Assembly: GCF_001039355.2 (NCBI RefSeq)
Contig: NW_019776042.1
Span: 69,859-130,816 of the forward strand
Length of the DNA: 60,958 bases
DNA from: Lingula anatina
Lineage: Eukaryota; Brachiopoda; Lingulata; Lingulida; Lingulidae
Direction: 5' to 3'
A program made the translations under genes and the position numbers. Under the pieces are notes generated by a model. That model saw only the letters and a program-made list of their open reading frames with translations, was not told where the DNA came from and ran no database searches. Positions 13,876 to 25,420 of the stretch are shown one piece after another (the first letter of the stretch is position 1; each line of letters starts with the position of its first letter).

Positions 13876-15408
13876 TGGAACTGTCATGGTTGTGCCGTGA
13901 CATATAACATGAACTAATTGTAAGTCAACGCATGGTAAATGCAATAGTTTTTCGTGTCTCTAAACCAAAAACTGAACATAAGCCTGCCTCTTTTTTGTCC
14001 GAGATTTTAGTGTTAACACGAGGATAGTGCGTCTTTATGTTAAATAATGTTCTAATTTTCATAAAATTATCAATGCCTGTCAGTACTATTTGTTTTACTG
14101 ACACTTTATTTGGAGGATGTCTTGGTTATGATCTTGTGACTAATGCTTCATAACACGTGATTCTCTAGAACTATTGTAGGCTATGAATAAAAAAATGCCC
14201 CCTCATATTCCCACGCTCCTACTCTTTTTGGCGATTCTTCCTGTGGCTATTCCTCCTTACTTCGAACAACTATCCTTGCTCACTGAAATTGCCCTAACTG
14301 CAATTGCCGAAAAATTACTTCTCTAAATATTACATCACGCCGCGAAAAAAAAGTCAAAACTCGTATCAGAAAAAGCAGCTGGGTTAACATAAAGGGTGAG
14401 ATGAAGGCTCTGAATCGAAGTTAGTAATATTGCCTGTTGAGTTGCACGCCGTCCATGAATAATGTTTCTGTCTAGGTCGTTAATCAGCGTTTAATTGTGG
14501 CACCTGCTTTCTCTAAAAACATGGAGCCAAGATAGAAAGAAAACAATGCTTTCGCGTGTCACGGTTTTTGAAAAACACCTTGATTTGAAATTCGAACGGT
14601 TAATTTTGTTTGTTTTAAATTTGACTTCAAACTATTCATAAATGGTATACGGATTTTTAAAAAGTAGAAAGGAATGAAAACTGAGCATTCCATCTTAAGG
14701 GAAACATGAAATAACACTTCATTTCAAGTAGCGTATCAAACGAATGGTCAAGACGTTACATTTTACAGCACGAAGTAAATATTAATTTAGCTGATCGTGT
14801 AAACTGTTGAGAGCGCCTTCATTTATTTCCAACAAATAACGTTAATAACGTTAACATAAAACATTTGACCCTCATTGACAGAAAGAGAAAGACTCACAGA
14901 ATGGTAAATTTATCAGCAAAGTCTGGAGGCGTAATCTTGTCTTCAGGGGAATATCAGCAATAAACTGCAAGAAGAGATTTTGTTTACTATGCAGAATACT
15001 CCTATTGAGGGGGAGTCAAAGGGTGATCAGGTGTCACGGCTCACCGAACCCCCTCCGCTTCAGGCAGCAACGCGTGAGAAAAAGTTTTCAAGCACTTAAA
15101 GCCTATCTGTTATAAATTTTCTCAGCAAATTTGCTTGATGAATTCGGTATAATTGAGCATCTTAGTTATATCACACCTGTTGACATTTTGAAGAAAAGCT
15201 AACTGTTTCGCTGTTGTCATGCTCATTATAAATTGATGGCCAAACAAAAGCAAATTTGAGACACCAATCTAAACCTCTTTAATCTTAAAATCCCTAAGTC
15301 AATTTGTTTGACGGGAAAACAATTTGTAGTGGATTTTCAATAAAAAACAAAATGAATAAATGACAATTAATGAACATTGAATGAGACTCCAAGGACCAAG
15401 GCAATTTT

Positions 15409-17114
15409 AATGGAACGTCAAGCAGTAGATAATTGTGCTTTTCGCTTGCCTGAGAAACAAATTGTAAATTCCTTTCATAAACACGTTAAGAAATTACGAC
15501 ACATTTAGCATAGACATTAAAAAAAATGAAATAAAACTAAGATGTTGATGAAACATTCTATAATACAGACAGAATTACAACTACCTATTTAAATTACTAA
15601 TTGAATCGTAGAATATGAGTTTATATGTAACTAGATAGAATTTGCTAAATATAAATTCACCAATGACATTTCAAATTTTCCTTTTTTCAGCTCTAATAAG
15701 ATGGCACCGTTTACTGAATATTTACGACCCATCCTTAAGAGCCTTCGAAGCGACGATGACTCCTTCGACAGGCTAAACCACAGGTACTCGGCGGCGGTCC
15801 TGCTCGTGTTTGCCCTTTTGACCACCATGAAGCAGTACGTCGGCGAGCCTATTCTTTGCTGGGTGCCAGGTAGATTCACAGGAGCAATGGAAGACTATAC
15901 GAACGCCATGTGCTGGATTTCAAACACCTACTGGGTTCCGTTTGAAACAAGAATTCCCAATCCAGACGACCCCAAGCCGCATATTGCCTACTATCAGTGG
16001 GTTCCCATTGTCCTCCTTCTGCAGGCTTTGCTTTTCAAATTACCTTGTGTTGCCTGGCGGCTGCTAAGTTACAATTCAGGAATAGACATCCAGGCCATGT
16101 TCAAAAAGCTAGAAAGAGACGAGATCATAGAGCACAAGAAAATGAAGAGCAACGTTAAAGAGGTAACCCGTTATTTAGCGCGTTATCTAGACGCTACCCG
16201 AGACCAGCCCCACGGATGCTGCGCCTGGGCCCGTCGTATAATGAGTAGCTATCTTTGCGTGTGTGTAGGGAAACGCAGAGGAAATTATCTCTACATGTTG
16301 TTCTTATGGATTAAGATTTTGTACATGGTGAACGGTCTTGGTCAGATGTTTCTCCTAAACGCGTTTCTTGGCACACAATTTACCATGTATGGCTACCAAA
16401 TAATAGAAGATCTCATAAACTGGAGGGACTGGACGGAAACGGGACGGTTCCCCAGAACAACATTATGTGACATCAAAATACGCGAATTGGGGGGCAACAT
16501 ACACCGCCACACCATTCAATGCGGACTGCCTATTAACTTCTTCAACGAGAGGATCTACATGTTCCTCTGGTTTTGGCTAGTGTTTGTGTCAGCTGGAACA
16601 ATATTTGGGTTCTTTACATGGATGAGTCTCTTCTCGGTCAATGAACGGAAAGTGTTTGTGAAGAAAACGATTTCCATGACCGGCAAAGGCGACTCCATTG
16701 AACAGAACCGAGACACTAAACGGTTGAAAAACTTCGTTACCAAATATTTGAGAATGGACGGGGTGTTTGTGCTAAAACTTCTTGCCAAGAACACCAGCGA
16801 TGTCGTGATTTCCAGAGTGGTGTATAGCCTATGGAAGAGATATCTGAAACGCCACAAAGAACTCCAGCCTGATGGGTTGCCACTAACTCCAAAAGCAAAC
16901 GACGCTTCCAGTCCCAGCGCTCCACCAACTGATGCAGACGACAGTGAACCTCCTAAAGGCCTTTGATTTATTAAGAAATCATTCAAAGTTGACGAAGTAA
17001 AAATGCACTTTGTCTTTGTCTTCCAAACTATGACATTTTTTTCACCCATGACAGGAACACCTGATCCATTTATGCATGTATTGTATGTAAAAAAATGTGA
17101 TTTTTTATTATATT
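15409..17114 (+). repeat. 1,706-bp direct repeat, copy 1 (contains innexin ORF 1)
   Basis: Every base I compared from 15409 to 17114 recurs at 17116-18821 with a constant offset of 1,707. This includes the noncoding flanks, the intron acceptor and homopolymer lengths. The only mismatch I found is C at 16795 against T at 18502, which is synonymous. The repeat stops exactly at the N at 17115. Such an exact noncoding repeat with its boundary on an undetermined base is what two overlapping contig ends or two haplotypes placed side by side would look like. Confidence 0.9.
15701..16966 (+). CDS. Innexin (gap-junction channel protein), copy 1
   Basis: Encodes a 421-aa innexin, a four-pass membrane protein whose oligomers form gap-junction channels or hemichannels. 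Hydrophobic segments lie at about residues 30-44, 97-116, 197-221 and 283-308. The YYQWVP signature is at 98-102. Each extracellular loop has the canonical cysteine pair: C53 and C71 in loop 1, C256 and C274 in loop 2 (LCDIKI ... QCGLPINFFNERIY). The cytoplasmic tail is rich in Pro, Ser and Asp. The coding region is one exon. A TTTTTTCAG acceptor ends at 15690, ten bases before the ATG, so the 5' UTR is probably spliced. Length is typical of the family. The protein is identical to the one at 17408-18673. It is more distant from the two innexins downstream but shares their loop motifs. Confidence 0.97.
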   Translation: MAPFTEYLRPILKSLRSDDDSFDRLNHRYSAAVLLVFALLTTMKQYVGEPILCWVPGRFTGAMEDYTNAMCWISNTYWVPFETRIPNPDDPKPHIAYYQWVPIVLLLQALLFKLPCVAWRLLSYNSGIDIQAMFKKLERDEIIEHKKMKSNVKEVTRYLARYLDATRDQPHGCCAWARRIMSSYLCVCVGKRRGNYLYMLFLWIKILYMVNGLGQMFLLNAFLGTQFTMYGYQIIEDLINWRDWTETGRFPRTTLCDIKIRELGGNIHRHTIQCGLPINFFNERIYMFLWFWLVFVSAGTIFGFFTWMSLFSVNERKVFVKKTISMTGKGDSIEQNRDTKRLKNFVTKYLRMDGVFVLKLLAKNTSDVVISRVVYSLWKRYLKRHKELQPDGLPLTPKANDASSPSAPPTDADDSEPPKGL

Positions 17115-17115
17115 N
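17115..17115. other. Single N at the junction of two identical 1.7 kb sequences
   Basis: An undetermined base exactly where repeat copy 1 ends and copy 2 begins. It probably marks a contig join whose overlapping ends were not merged. Confidence 0.85.
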
Positions 17116-18821
17116 AATGGAACGTCAAGCAGTAGATAATTGTGCTTTTCGCTTGCCTGAGAAACAAATTGTAAATTCCTTTCATAAACACGTTAAGAAA
17201 TTACGACACATTTAGCATAGACATTAAAAAAAATGAAATAAAACTAAGATGTTGATGAAACATTCTATAATACAGACAGAATTACAACTACCTATTTAAA
17301 TTACTAATTGAATCGTAGAATATGAGTTTATATGTAACTAGATAGAATTTGCTAAATATAAATTCACCAATGACATTTCAAATTTTCCTTTTTTCAGCTC
17401 TAATAAGATGGCACCGTTTACTGAATATTTACGACCCATCCTTAAGAGCCTTCGAAGCGACGATGACTCCTTCGACAGGCTAAACCACAGGTACTCGGCG
17501 GCGGTCCTGCTCGTGTTTGCCCTTTTGACCACCATGAAGCAGTACGTCGGCGAGCCTATTCTTTGCTGGGTGCCAGGTAGATTCACAGGAGCAATGGAAG
17601 ACTATACGAACGCCATGTGCTGGATTTCAAACACCTACTGGGTTCCGTTTGAAACAAGAATTCCCAATCCAGACGACCCCAAGCCGCATATTGCCTACTA
17701 TCAGTGGGTTCCCATTGTCCTCCTTCTGCAGGCTTTGCTTTTCAAATTACCTTGTGTTGCCTGGCGGCTGCTAAGTTACAATTCAGGAATAGACATCCAG
17801 GCCATGTTCAAAAAGCTAGAAAGAGACGAGATCATAGAGCACAAGAAAATGAAGAGCAACGTTAAAGAGGTAACCCGTTATTTAGCGCGTTATCTAGACG
17901 CTACCCGAGACCAGCCCCACGGATGCTGCGCCTGGGCCCGTCGTATAATGAGTAGCTATCTTTGCGTGTGTGTAGGGAAACGCAGAGGAAATTATCTCTA
18001 CATGTTGTTCTTATGGATTAAGATTTTGTACATGGTGAACGGTCTTGGTCAGATGTTTCTCCTAAACGCGTTTCTTGGCACACAATTTACCATGTATGGC
18101 TACCAAATAATAGAAGATCTCATAAACTGGAGGGACTGGACGGAAACGGGACGGTTCCCCAGAACAACATTATGTGACATCAAAATACGCGAATTGGGGG
18201 GCAACATACACCGCCACACCATTCAATGCGGACTGCCTATTAACTTCTTCAACGAGAGGATCTACATGTTCCTCTGGTTTTGGCTAGTGTTTGTGTCAGC
18301 TGGAACAATATTTGGGTTCTTTACATGGATGAGTCTCTTCTCGGTCAATGAACGGAAAGTGTTTGTGAAGAAAACGATTTCCATGACCGGCAAAGGCGAC
18401 TCCATTGAACAGAACCGAGACACTAAACGGTTGAAAAACTTCGTTACCAAATATTTGAGAATGGACGGGGTGTTTGTGCTAAAACTTCTTGCCAAGAACA
18501 CTAGCGATGTCGTGATTTCCAGAGTGGTGTATAGCCTATGGAAGAGATATCTGAAACGCCACAAAGAACTCCAGCCTGATGGGTTGCCACTAACTCCAAA
18601 AGCAAACGACGCTTCCAGTCCCAGCGCTCCACCAACTGATGCAGACGACAGTGAACCTCCTAAAGGCCTTTGATTTATTAAGAAATCATTCAAAGTTGAC
18701 GAAGTAAAAATGCACTTTGTCTTTGTCTTCCAAACTATGACATTTTTTTCACCCATGACAGGAACACCTGATCCATTTATGCATGTATTGTATGTAAAAA
18801 AATGTGATTTTTTATTATATT
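17116..18821 (+). repeat. 1,706-bp direct repeat, copy 2 (contains innexin ORF 2)
   Basis: Second member of the near-perfect repeat described for 15409-17114. Past 18821 the sequence continues into unique DNA, while copy 1 breaks off at the N. Upstream unique sequence exists only for copy 1 and downstream unique sequence only for copy 2, as expected for one locus split across two contigs. Confidence 0.9.
17408..18673 (+). CDS. Innexin (gap-junction channel protein), copy 2, protein identical to copy 1
   Basis: A 421-aa innexin identical residue for residue to the product of 15701-16966: same four membrane segments, YYQWVP signature and loop cysteines at 53, 71, 256 and 274. The acceptor ends at 17397, ten bases before the ATG. 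One synonymous difference (ACC to ACT, base 18502) was seen in the coding region. It is a complete, well-formed gene, but it may be the same gene as copy 1 because only an N separates the repeats. Copy 2 has real unique sequence downstream of its stop, so if one copy is spurious this one still defines the true 3' end. Confidence 0.9.
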   Translation: MAPFTEYLRPILKSLRSDDDSFDRLNHRYSAAVLLVFALLTTMKQYVGEPILCWVPGRFTGAMEDYTNAMCWISNTYWVPFETRIPNPDDPKPHIAYYQWVPIVLLLQALLFKLPCVAWRLLSYNSGIDIQAMFKKLERDEIIEHKKMKSNVKEVTRYLARYLDATRDQPHGCCAWARRIMSSYLCVCVGKRRGNYLYMLFLWIKILYMVNGLGQMFLLNAFLGTQFTMYGYQIIEDLINWRDWTETGRFPRTTLCDIKIRELGGNIHRHTIQCGLPINFFNERIYMFLWFWLVFVSAGTIFGFFTWMSLFSVNERKVFVKKTISMTGKGDSIEQNRDTKRLKNFVTKYLRMDGVFVLKLLAKNTSDVVISRVVYSLWKRYLKRHKELQPDGLPLTPKANDASSPSAPPTDADDSEPPKGL

Positions 18822-21800
18822 TTTTGTATACATATCTAAGTACATCGAATATTTTTAACCCATTTAATGTATAGCCAGTGGATAAAATTAGCCGTAATCT
18901 TTCACAGGCATTTCTAGGCACTTTTATTATTGCATGTTTAAAAAATGGAGCTTGAGTTGTGAAGTCTTTAACGTAGCTTCTTAGAGATGATTATGCTATG
19001 GTTTATGGATTGAATTTATCTAATTAAGATGACAAGGCATCGCCATCAATCATGTGACCAGTTGTCTAAAACCCATACAATCAGTTTTAAGCGATTCCTT
19101 CTACCCACCCATTATGCACAAATAATTACGACAGCTTTGAAAAAATATTATTAGTAATCGAGACGTTCGCAAACACCATAAATCAAAATACTGAACGCGA
19201 TGATACGACTAGTGTAGAAAGTCCCATTCATCCATATCATGTTAGTGAATTTAGTGCATAAACAAAAAAGAAATCATTCTACGGTAGTTTGTGTATGGCA
19301 GTGTTTCCAAAGCAAACAGTTAGAACTGCGGCGTGGTAGCAGGTTAAATACAGATTGTGCAATTAAGGTGCTACCTTTGTGAGGGAGGAATGATATCAAT
19401 TCTCATTTTAAACCGTCGATCTCAATATTAACATTCCTGTATTGTTAGCAAGGTAGTTGATGTGACGATTGCGTATTTTAGCCACGTATCTGGAGGCAAA
19501 CACCGGCGGATAGGTTGCCAATGGGCGTTGGAGGAAGCGCGTTAAGTTTTGCCTCATGACAATAGGTTAATATACTATGTAAGCAAAACGACGTCATTTT
19601 TCACAAAGTAAATCTTAAATACAAATGTTTGTTAGGTACAGTGTATTTCACAGTAGCGTGAAGTACTATTGGTTGTCTTCCATATTTTACTCAAACATTA
19701 GATATGGCTATTTTGCCGGTTTTGTTCCATTTTAATATATGCTGTTTTGTAGTTATAATCTAACGCTTTTCACTAGACTTGTTAATTTGACCTAAATGTT
19801 ATAAATGCAAATTGATAATCAAATACAACTACAATGCATTTTTTCACGTCAAGCTCACAAGAACTTATTTTCCATGTTATACATAGAATGTCTTCCGTCC
19901 AATTGAGTCTTCTGTAAGGAAATTTCCGCATTCGCCCTTGCTCACTTGATATTTTTATTGTACATATTGTCCAGTATGTCCAATATTTGAACGACTTAGG
20001 AATACACATTTTAATCCGTCCAAGGTAGTATATTTAAAGATTATAAACCGCTTGTCAACTCAGTAAACATAATATTTTAATAATTTGAAAGATTACAGTG
20101 GTCATATTTTTCATAACAGTAGAGCAATTCCACAACCAGAGAAAGCATTCCAAACCAATTCTAATTTCTAGAATCTGTGTTTGTGCAATTGCCAAATAGA
20201 AAATTTTATTTTTATACCTTATCATTCCGTCCTTAAAAACGTTTTATAAGGGGTTTATATTTGGTTGAGGCCTATGTTATACCATACATTGAAAATCACA
20301 ATAGATATTGACATATCTGGCTTTTGTGAAACATGTTTGATAGATATATGAAATTTTTGAACAATTTAACTTTTTATATTTTGAATTCTGTATTTATAAT
20401 GTGTTTTTATTCACTTGTTCATTATTAAGTTTCATACACAGTTAGTGTTACTTTACAACGAAATATGTGTGATATGTCTGACTGCCACTTTTTTCATGTT
20501 TCAAACATGCTGAAAATAGACATATTCAAAGTTATATTGTTTTGCATTTGGTCTCTCTGAATATGGAGATTTGTTTTTGAACATTTGTATTGCACTTTAA
20601 TTGCCACTGTTTCATAATGTCCGTCTAAACGATGTTTTTGTAGATGCCACATTTGCACGCGCACTTTATCCAGAATAAAAATAAGTAAATGAAATGAATT
20701 TGCTTCTGTATTCGATTTATCTTTAAATACATATGTATATAACGAGCCAGCTGAAGCTTCCACGTGTTGACAACTAATCTGAGTTCAAACATTCAGAAAT
20801 GTACACCGAAAAACTGTACAAGGCTTGCACATCAGACTTGTAATTTTTTTTTTTTTTAGGAAAATAGGCTTACTATCTATAATTTTTTTAAAAGTATTAT
20901 TACAAAAAAAAACAAAAACAAAAAAAAACATAAAATCTCTCTCTCTCTCTCACACACACACACGCACACACGGAATAACCCGTTTACGCGCATTTTCAAA
21001 CTTGTCCTGCAGGAACCACAGGTAAGCCATGCAGCAATGTCATCATGCCTTGTTTTGATTGTAACTTTTAGTTTGGAAAAACATCTAAAATACGAGGCAA
21101 CGCAGAGACTGACAATGTCGAGAGATGGCATACGAAATTTAAAGATCGATTCAGCCAATACATTTTGTTTAATAAAGGGAAACGCTGTCGCTGACAATTG
21201 ACATGAAGTGTCAAACACGTATTTAAGATTCCTTTGATGGAATATTTGAGCTAAGGAGCCGTCCCTTTTGTCTCAATGTCATGCACAGAATTTGCGTCAT
21301 TTGAAAACAGAATACAATTGGTGGGTATATTTTCAGGACGTTCACACACACAAGAAACGGTATCTTTTAAAGAAAGGTTAAAGGGAAATTCAAAGATCAA
21401 AGAGAGTTTTTGTAAAGAAGCATTACATTATGGCACATAAACCGATTCAATGTAACGGCACATATTCGCCCATGTTTGCTGAACGTTTAAACCTTCAAGG
21501 GGGTGACACATGCACGTGAAGTTTTTAAATAACACCGCCAACAATGGCCATTGCAAAGAATAACCGATTCCGAAAACAACCCTTCATTCAAGGACCAACT
21601 TACATAAATATAAACCTACATTTCTGATAAAAAGAAAAGAAGAATAAATTCACGGCTCCATTTGCCGCTGTTTTAGAACAACTAAGCATGTATTTTTTCT
21701 TCTAGTTTGGCTATTTTCTGCTTACAATGCTTCTTTCTGCCCACTCGTAAAGGTCAACTCGATTAATATCCACGTCAGTAATTCACATTTTGAAAATCCA

Positions 21801-22612
21801 GACATGGATTACAAAACCCTTAACCAAAGAAAACAACAACGGACTTTGAAAGGGGGAGATTTGCATATCAATACTTTTATCAACAAATACCCATGTTGGC
21901 CTCCCTTCTTATAGAACGGTCTGGTGCTGCTCGGACATGGTACACAAGAAGATGGAGACGCCGCTATTTTGAACTACTTCTGATGAAACATTGAGGAAAA
22001 GTAATCAAAACATTTCATTTCTTAGCATTAAAACATGTAAGTATTAAGCATACTGTGTTCTAACGCGAATATGTTATCTTGCAATAATAAGAAGGGAAAA
22101 TCGAGTGAAAAGACAGAGTTAATTGGCCTATTTGTTAACCTTAACATTTCTGCACATATTGCCTCCAAGATTAACATGAGCAATTGACCAATATTCTACC
22201 CTCTGAAGTAGTAAAACTCCTGCTAGGATAGCGGCATATACACTGTTTATCAGAGGCATACTGAAAGGAAGGAGGGTATTCAAAAGTTGTACTCTAACGG
22301 ACAGCCCAGGGAATATATGGTTAAGTTTTGTTTTGGCATGTAGGAAAATTGGCGTGCAATTGTTAAAACACAAATGTAATGTGACATTAGAACCCACAAG
22401 TCTCTCTAAATCTCCCGGAAAGAGGAATTTAATAATTTTTGACAAGCGCACAAGCATCCAAACTGGCCTTTTTAACTGATCAAATTTAACAACATTATTT
22501 ACATAAAGACCTACGTTTCTTTCAAACATATTCGAAAAACGTTCATTAATATCAACAACTAAAGATTTTATATCAGTCACCTAATGATCTATTTGTTTTT
22601 GTTTCCAGCAAA
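18822..22612. other. Intergenic and 5' UTR-intron region between innexins
   Basis: No coding gene recognised. A (CT)n-(CA)n microsatellite lies at 20936-20971. Upstream of the next innexin, a donor-like ATGTAAGT at 22035-22042 could pair with the acceptor ending at 22608, making 22037-22608 a 5' UTR intron; this is inference. A 150-codon reverse-strand open frame at 22128-22580 has no motif I recognise. Confidence 0.5.
20936..20971. repeat. (CT)n-(CA)n compound microsatellite
   Basis: A CT dinucleotide run passes directly into CA repeats with one CG interruption. It is preceded by A-rich tracts. Confidence 0.9.
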
Positions 22613-23875
22613 ATGATTTCCGAAAGCATTAGTGTGATGCGGAAGATCTTCCAAGGTCTTCGAGCAGACGAGGATTTCTACAATCGCCTCAGCAACAGAT
22701 GGACGGTCATTCTGTTGATTGTCTTCTCTCTGTTCATCAACATGAAGCAATACGCAGGGTCACCAATCATCTGCTGGGTCCCAAAGCATTTCACATCGTC
22801 CTGGAAGAAGTACACAAATCAGATGTGTTTTATCGAACCGATGTACCACGTGCCCTTTCAAGAGAGGATACCAGATCCTGACTTGCCAACGCCTCATTTT
22901 ACATATTACATTTGGATCCCTCTCGTCCTTCTTGTCCAAGCCGCCATGTTCTATGTTCCAAGAGCGATTTGGCGCCTCATGTGTGGATCGGCTGGGGTTA
23001 ACGTGAGAAGTATTGTACTCATCATGGAAAAAGAAGAAAATATGAATAATGATAAAAGAAAAGGCAATGTCGATCTGGTGACCAGGTATCTTGAAAGATT
23101 TTTGATGCGATCGCGGAAATACAAGTTAGATTGTAAGGGATACGTGAGACGCATTCTTGTTGGCTACTGGTGTTTTTGTGTTGGACGTGCCAAGGGTAAT
23201 TATCTCTTCTTCCTATTCTTGTGGTGCAAAGTACTCTACGTTTTAAACATCATTGGACAGATGTTCTTGCTGAACGCTTTCCTCAGCACCGATTTCCATT
23301 CCTTTGGCACAGAGATCATGGCAGACATAATGCAATGGCGGGACTGGACAGAAACGATGCGGTTCCCCAGGGTCATTCTTTGTAACCTGAAGATCCGCGT
23401 CCTGGGTGGAAACATCCATCGCCATACACTCCAATGTGCGCTGCCCGTGAACTATTTCAACGAAAGAATCTATTTGTTCATTTGGTTCTGGTTTCTGTTT
23501 CTCACCGTTGCCACAATTATGGGTTTCTTCGTCTGGCTCAGCATGGTATTTACTAGGGAAAGGCAGCACTTTATCGTTAACTCCTTAAAGATTAAGGGAC
23601 TTATAAAGAGTGGATACAAGCCACACAGAGAAGATATTAGGGAGTTCGTGGAGGACTACCTAAGAATGGACGGTGCGTTCCTCCTGAAGCTCATGGCTAG
23701 GAATACTAGCGATATAGCAGTGGCAGACGTGGTATGCAAACTGTTCAAAAGGTTTCAGAACAGAAAATACAACAACAACCTTGATAACGATGGCGAAGGT
23801 ATTCCAATGACTGAAAACGAAGCACCAGGCCGGCCAAATGGAACGTACCCGAAGCTACCAGAACATCAAGACTGA
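22613..23875 (+). CDS. Innexin (gap-junction channel protein), third ORF of the cluster
   Basis: A 420-aa innexin with one coding exon. The acceptor TTTCCAG ends at 22608, four bases before the ATG, so the start lies at the head of a spliced exon. Membrane segments fall at about residues 31-44, 99-117, 197-222 and 285-310. The TM2 signature reads YYIWIP instead of the more usual YYQWVP. Loop cysteines are C54 and C72, then C257 and C275. The second-loop region (LGGNIHRHTLQCALPVNYFN) is nearly shared with the fourth innexin. The tail is Asn-rich with Pro-containing ends, different from ORFs 1-2. A likely poly(A) signal AATAAA lies at 24534-24539. It is a close tandem paralogue of the gene at 28379. 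Confidence 0.97.
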   Translation: MISESISVMRKIFQGLRADEDFYNRLSNRWTVILLIVFSLFINMKQYAGSPIICWVPKHFTSSWKKYTNQMCFIEPMYHVPFQERIPDPDLPTPHFTYYIWIPLVLLVQAAMFYVPRAIWRLMCGSAGVNVRSIVLIMEKEENMNNDKRKGNVDLVTRYLERFLMRSRKYKLDCKGYVRRILVGYWCFCVGRAKGNYLFFLFLWCKVLYVLNIIGQMFLLNAFLSTDFHSFGTEIMADIMQWRDWTETMRFPRVILCNLKIRVLGGNIHRHTLQCALPVNYFNERIYLFIWFWFLFLTVATIMGFFVWLSMVFTRERQHFIVNSLKIKGLIKSGYKPHREDIREFVEDYLRMDGAFLLKLMARNTSDIAVADVVCKLFKRFQNRKYNNNLDNDGEGIPMTENEAPGRPNGTYPKLPEHQD

Positions 23876-24606
23876 TGAAGTAAATCTAAATAACGTGTGT
23901 AATATATGTTGGTGAGGTTCATGATTTAAAAGCAGAAAGATCAAATGGGGGAAAACAAATCTCATTGACTTGTTTACAATGGTCTGATTGCTGCACAGCT
24001 TCCGTTGGAAAATTTATTACAAAAACGACGACTTTGTATCAAAATCGAATGGCTCAATTGGCTTATCACCCGCACATCACATCAGTTTTACACTGCTTGT
24101 AATTAATGTCACCTGGAATGTAATATATTATCACCCGAGAACTGCCATTAGCCAAGCGACGTCTAAGATTCTTTAAACTATACATGTCTGACCATATGAA
24201 CTATGGACAGCACATATTCAAATTCACTGCTATTTTGGGTTTAACTTGCATGTGCTTGCTATGATAATTTGATCTCACCTATAAATGATTATAGTTCACT
24301 TTGTCTTTTAGTTCACGCAAATTGGGAATGGCTGTTTCCAACTCATTTTAAACCAGTCAAAATATTAACATTTGGCCGATTTATGATATATTTAGGATGC
24401 CTGGAAGAGACGGGAATAATGTATGGGGCAGGATCCGCATATTTTTATGCCTTTTACTGTACATAACATGCTTTATTCAGTGTAGCGTACGCATCTACAT
24501 GGCAGATTAAAATGTACATGTCTCACATTTACGAATAAAACACTTTTATTTTTTGTTTTCAAATAAAACCAGTATTTGTTGATTTAAGTCCCCAAAGCTT
24601 AAAATT

Positions 24607-24847
24607 CAGTGGCGGACATGGGGAGGGGGTCAGGGGGTCCTGACCCCCCCCCCCCCCCATTCGATTACTGAAAAAAATCACATCAATGCTCCCCTCTTGA
24701 AATTAGTATTTTGACTAGCTGAATCTTAGTTCTAAACCGTACCAAATGGCACAGTTCGACCTCTAAAATACCCAAAGTTTCGCATCCGCGGCCTGTCATT
24801 CCAAAAAACCGGACCCTGCCCTTCAAACAAACGTGTAGTCGCCACTG
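24607..24847. mobile_element. hAT-like non-autonomous element (MITE)
   Basis: The 241-bp segment begins CAGTGGCGGAC and ends GTCGCCACTG; the inverted complement of the end begins CAGTGGCGAC, so the first eight bases match as terminal inverted repeats. CAGTGGCG-type termini followed by a G-rich then poly-C tract are characteristic of abundant hAT MITEs in invertebrate genomes, as I recall. There is no coding capacity. A clear 8-bp target duplication is not visible (flanks TTAAAATT and ATAATGCA), so the insertion is old or the ends are slightly misplaced. Confidence 0.6.
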
Positions 24848-25420
24848 ATAATGCAGTATTTGACATGGGTTGCAATTAATTTATTAATATCAGAAATATG
24901 TATACGGAGCGGGAAAAAAGTTTGCAAAATATGTAAATATGTAAGGTACCATTCACGAAGGATAATAAACGAAGATGGTTTAGTAACATAGAAAAAATAA
25001 ATTTCAGATTCATTTTTGTAGCCAAATAAAGTACTTTGGAACATATCAAGACAAAAATATAAAATAAATGAATAAATCCACAGTGCTACAGGCAAAGGCA
25101 CACGTAATAATATATATCTGGGTACGTTTCATGCTCCAACGCATTTAGTGCTATTGATTTTCGCAACCGGGTCTGTCTCTACTGACGCATTTTAATAGAA
25201 TATCGCTGCCATACAGACCCAACATGTTCTATGGCACACTGGCAACATAGCACTAAACGGCTACTTGTATAAAAATTTTATCAATCAATGAAGTCGACAT
25301 GTGTAATATAATCAACGTTAGAACTAAAATAATAATAATAATATATAGTAAGTGGGGCAGGTATATTTCTGCAAGCGTCCCCAAGCGAACTGCAAGCATT
25401 CAAGTTTTATATACCAGTAT

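Larger units (their letters stand above)
6126..15408. other. Gene-free intergenic region
   Basis: About 9.3 kb in which I find no recognisable coding exon on either strand. Open frames are short (under 85 codons), AT-rich and without family motifs or convincing splice context. Small simple repeats occur: an (AT)n run at 11652-11667 and a GA-rich run at 13849-13875. Distal regulatory elements or 5' UTR exons of the downstream innexin could lie here but cannot be picked out from the sequence alone. Confidence 0.6.

Noticed and set aside
16555-17049. Reverse-strand open frame of 164 codons over innexin ORF 1, and its 219-codon counterpart at 18262-18921
   Set aside because: Antisense shadows of the innexin coding sequence with no motifs of their own.
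20936-20971. Regularly spaced short repeats considered as a CRISPR-like array
   Set aside because: Simple dinucleotide microsatellite in an animal genome; no spacers.
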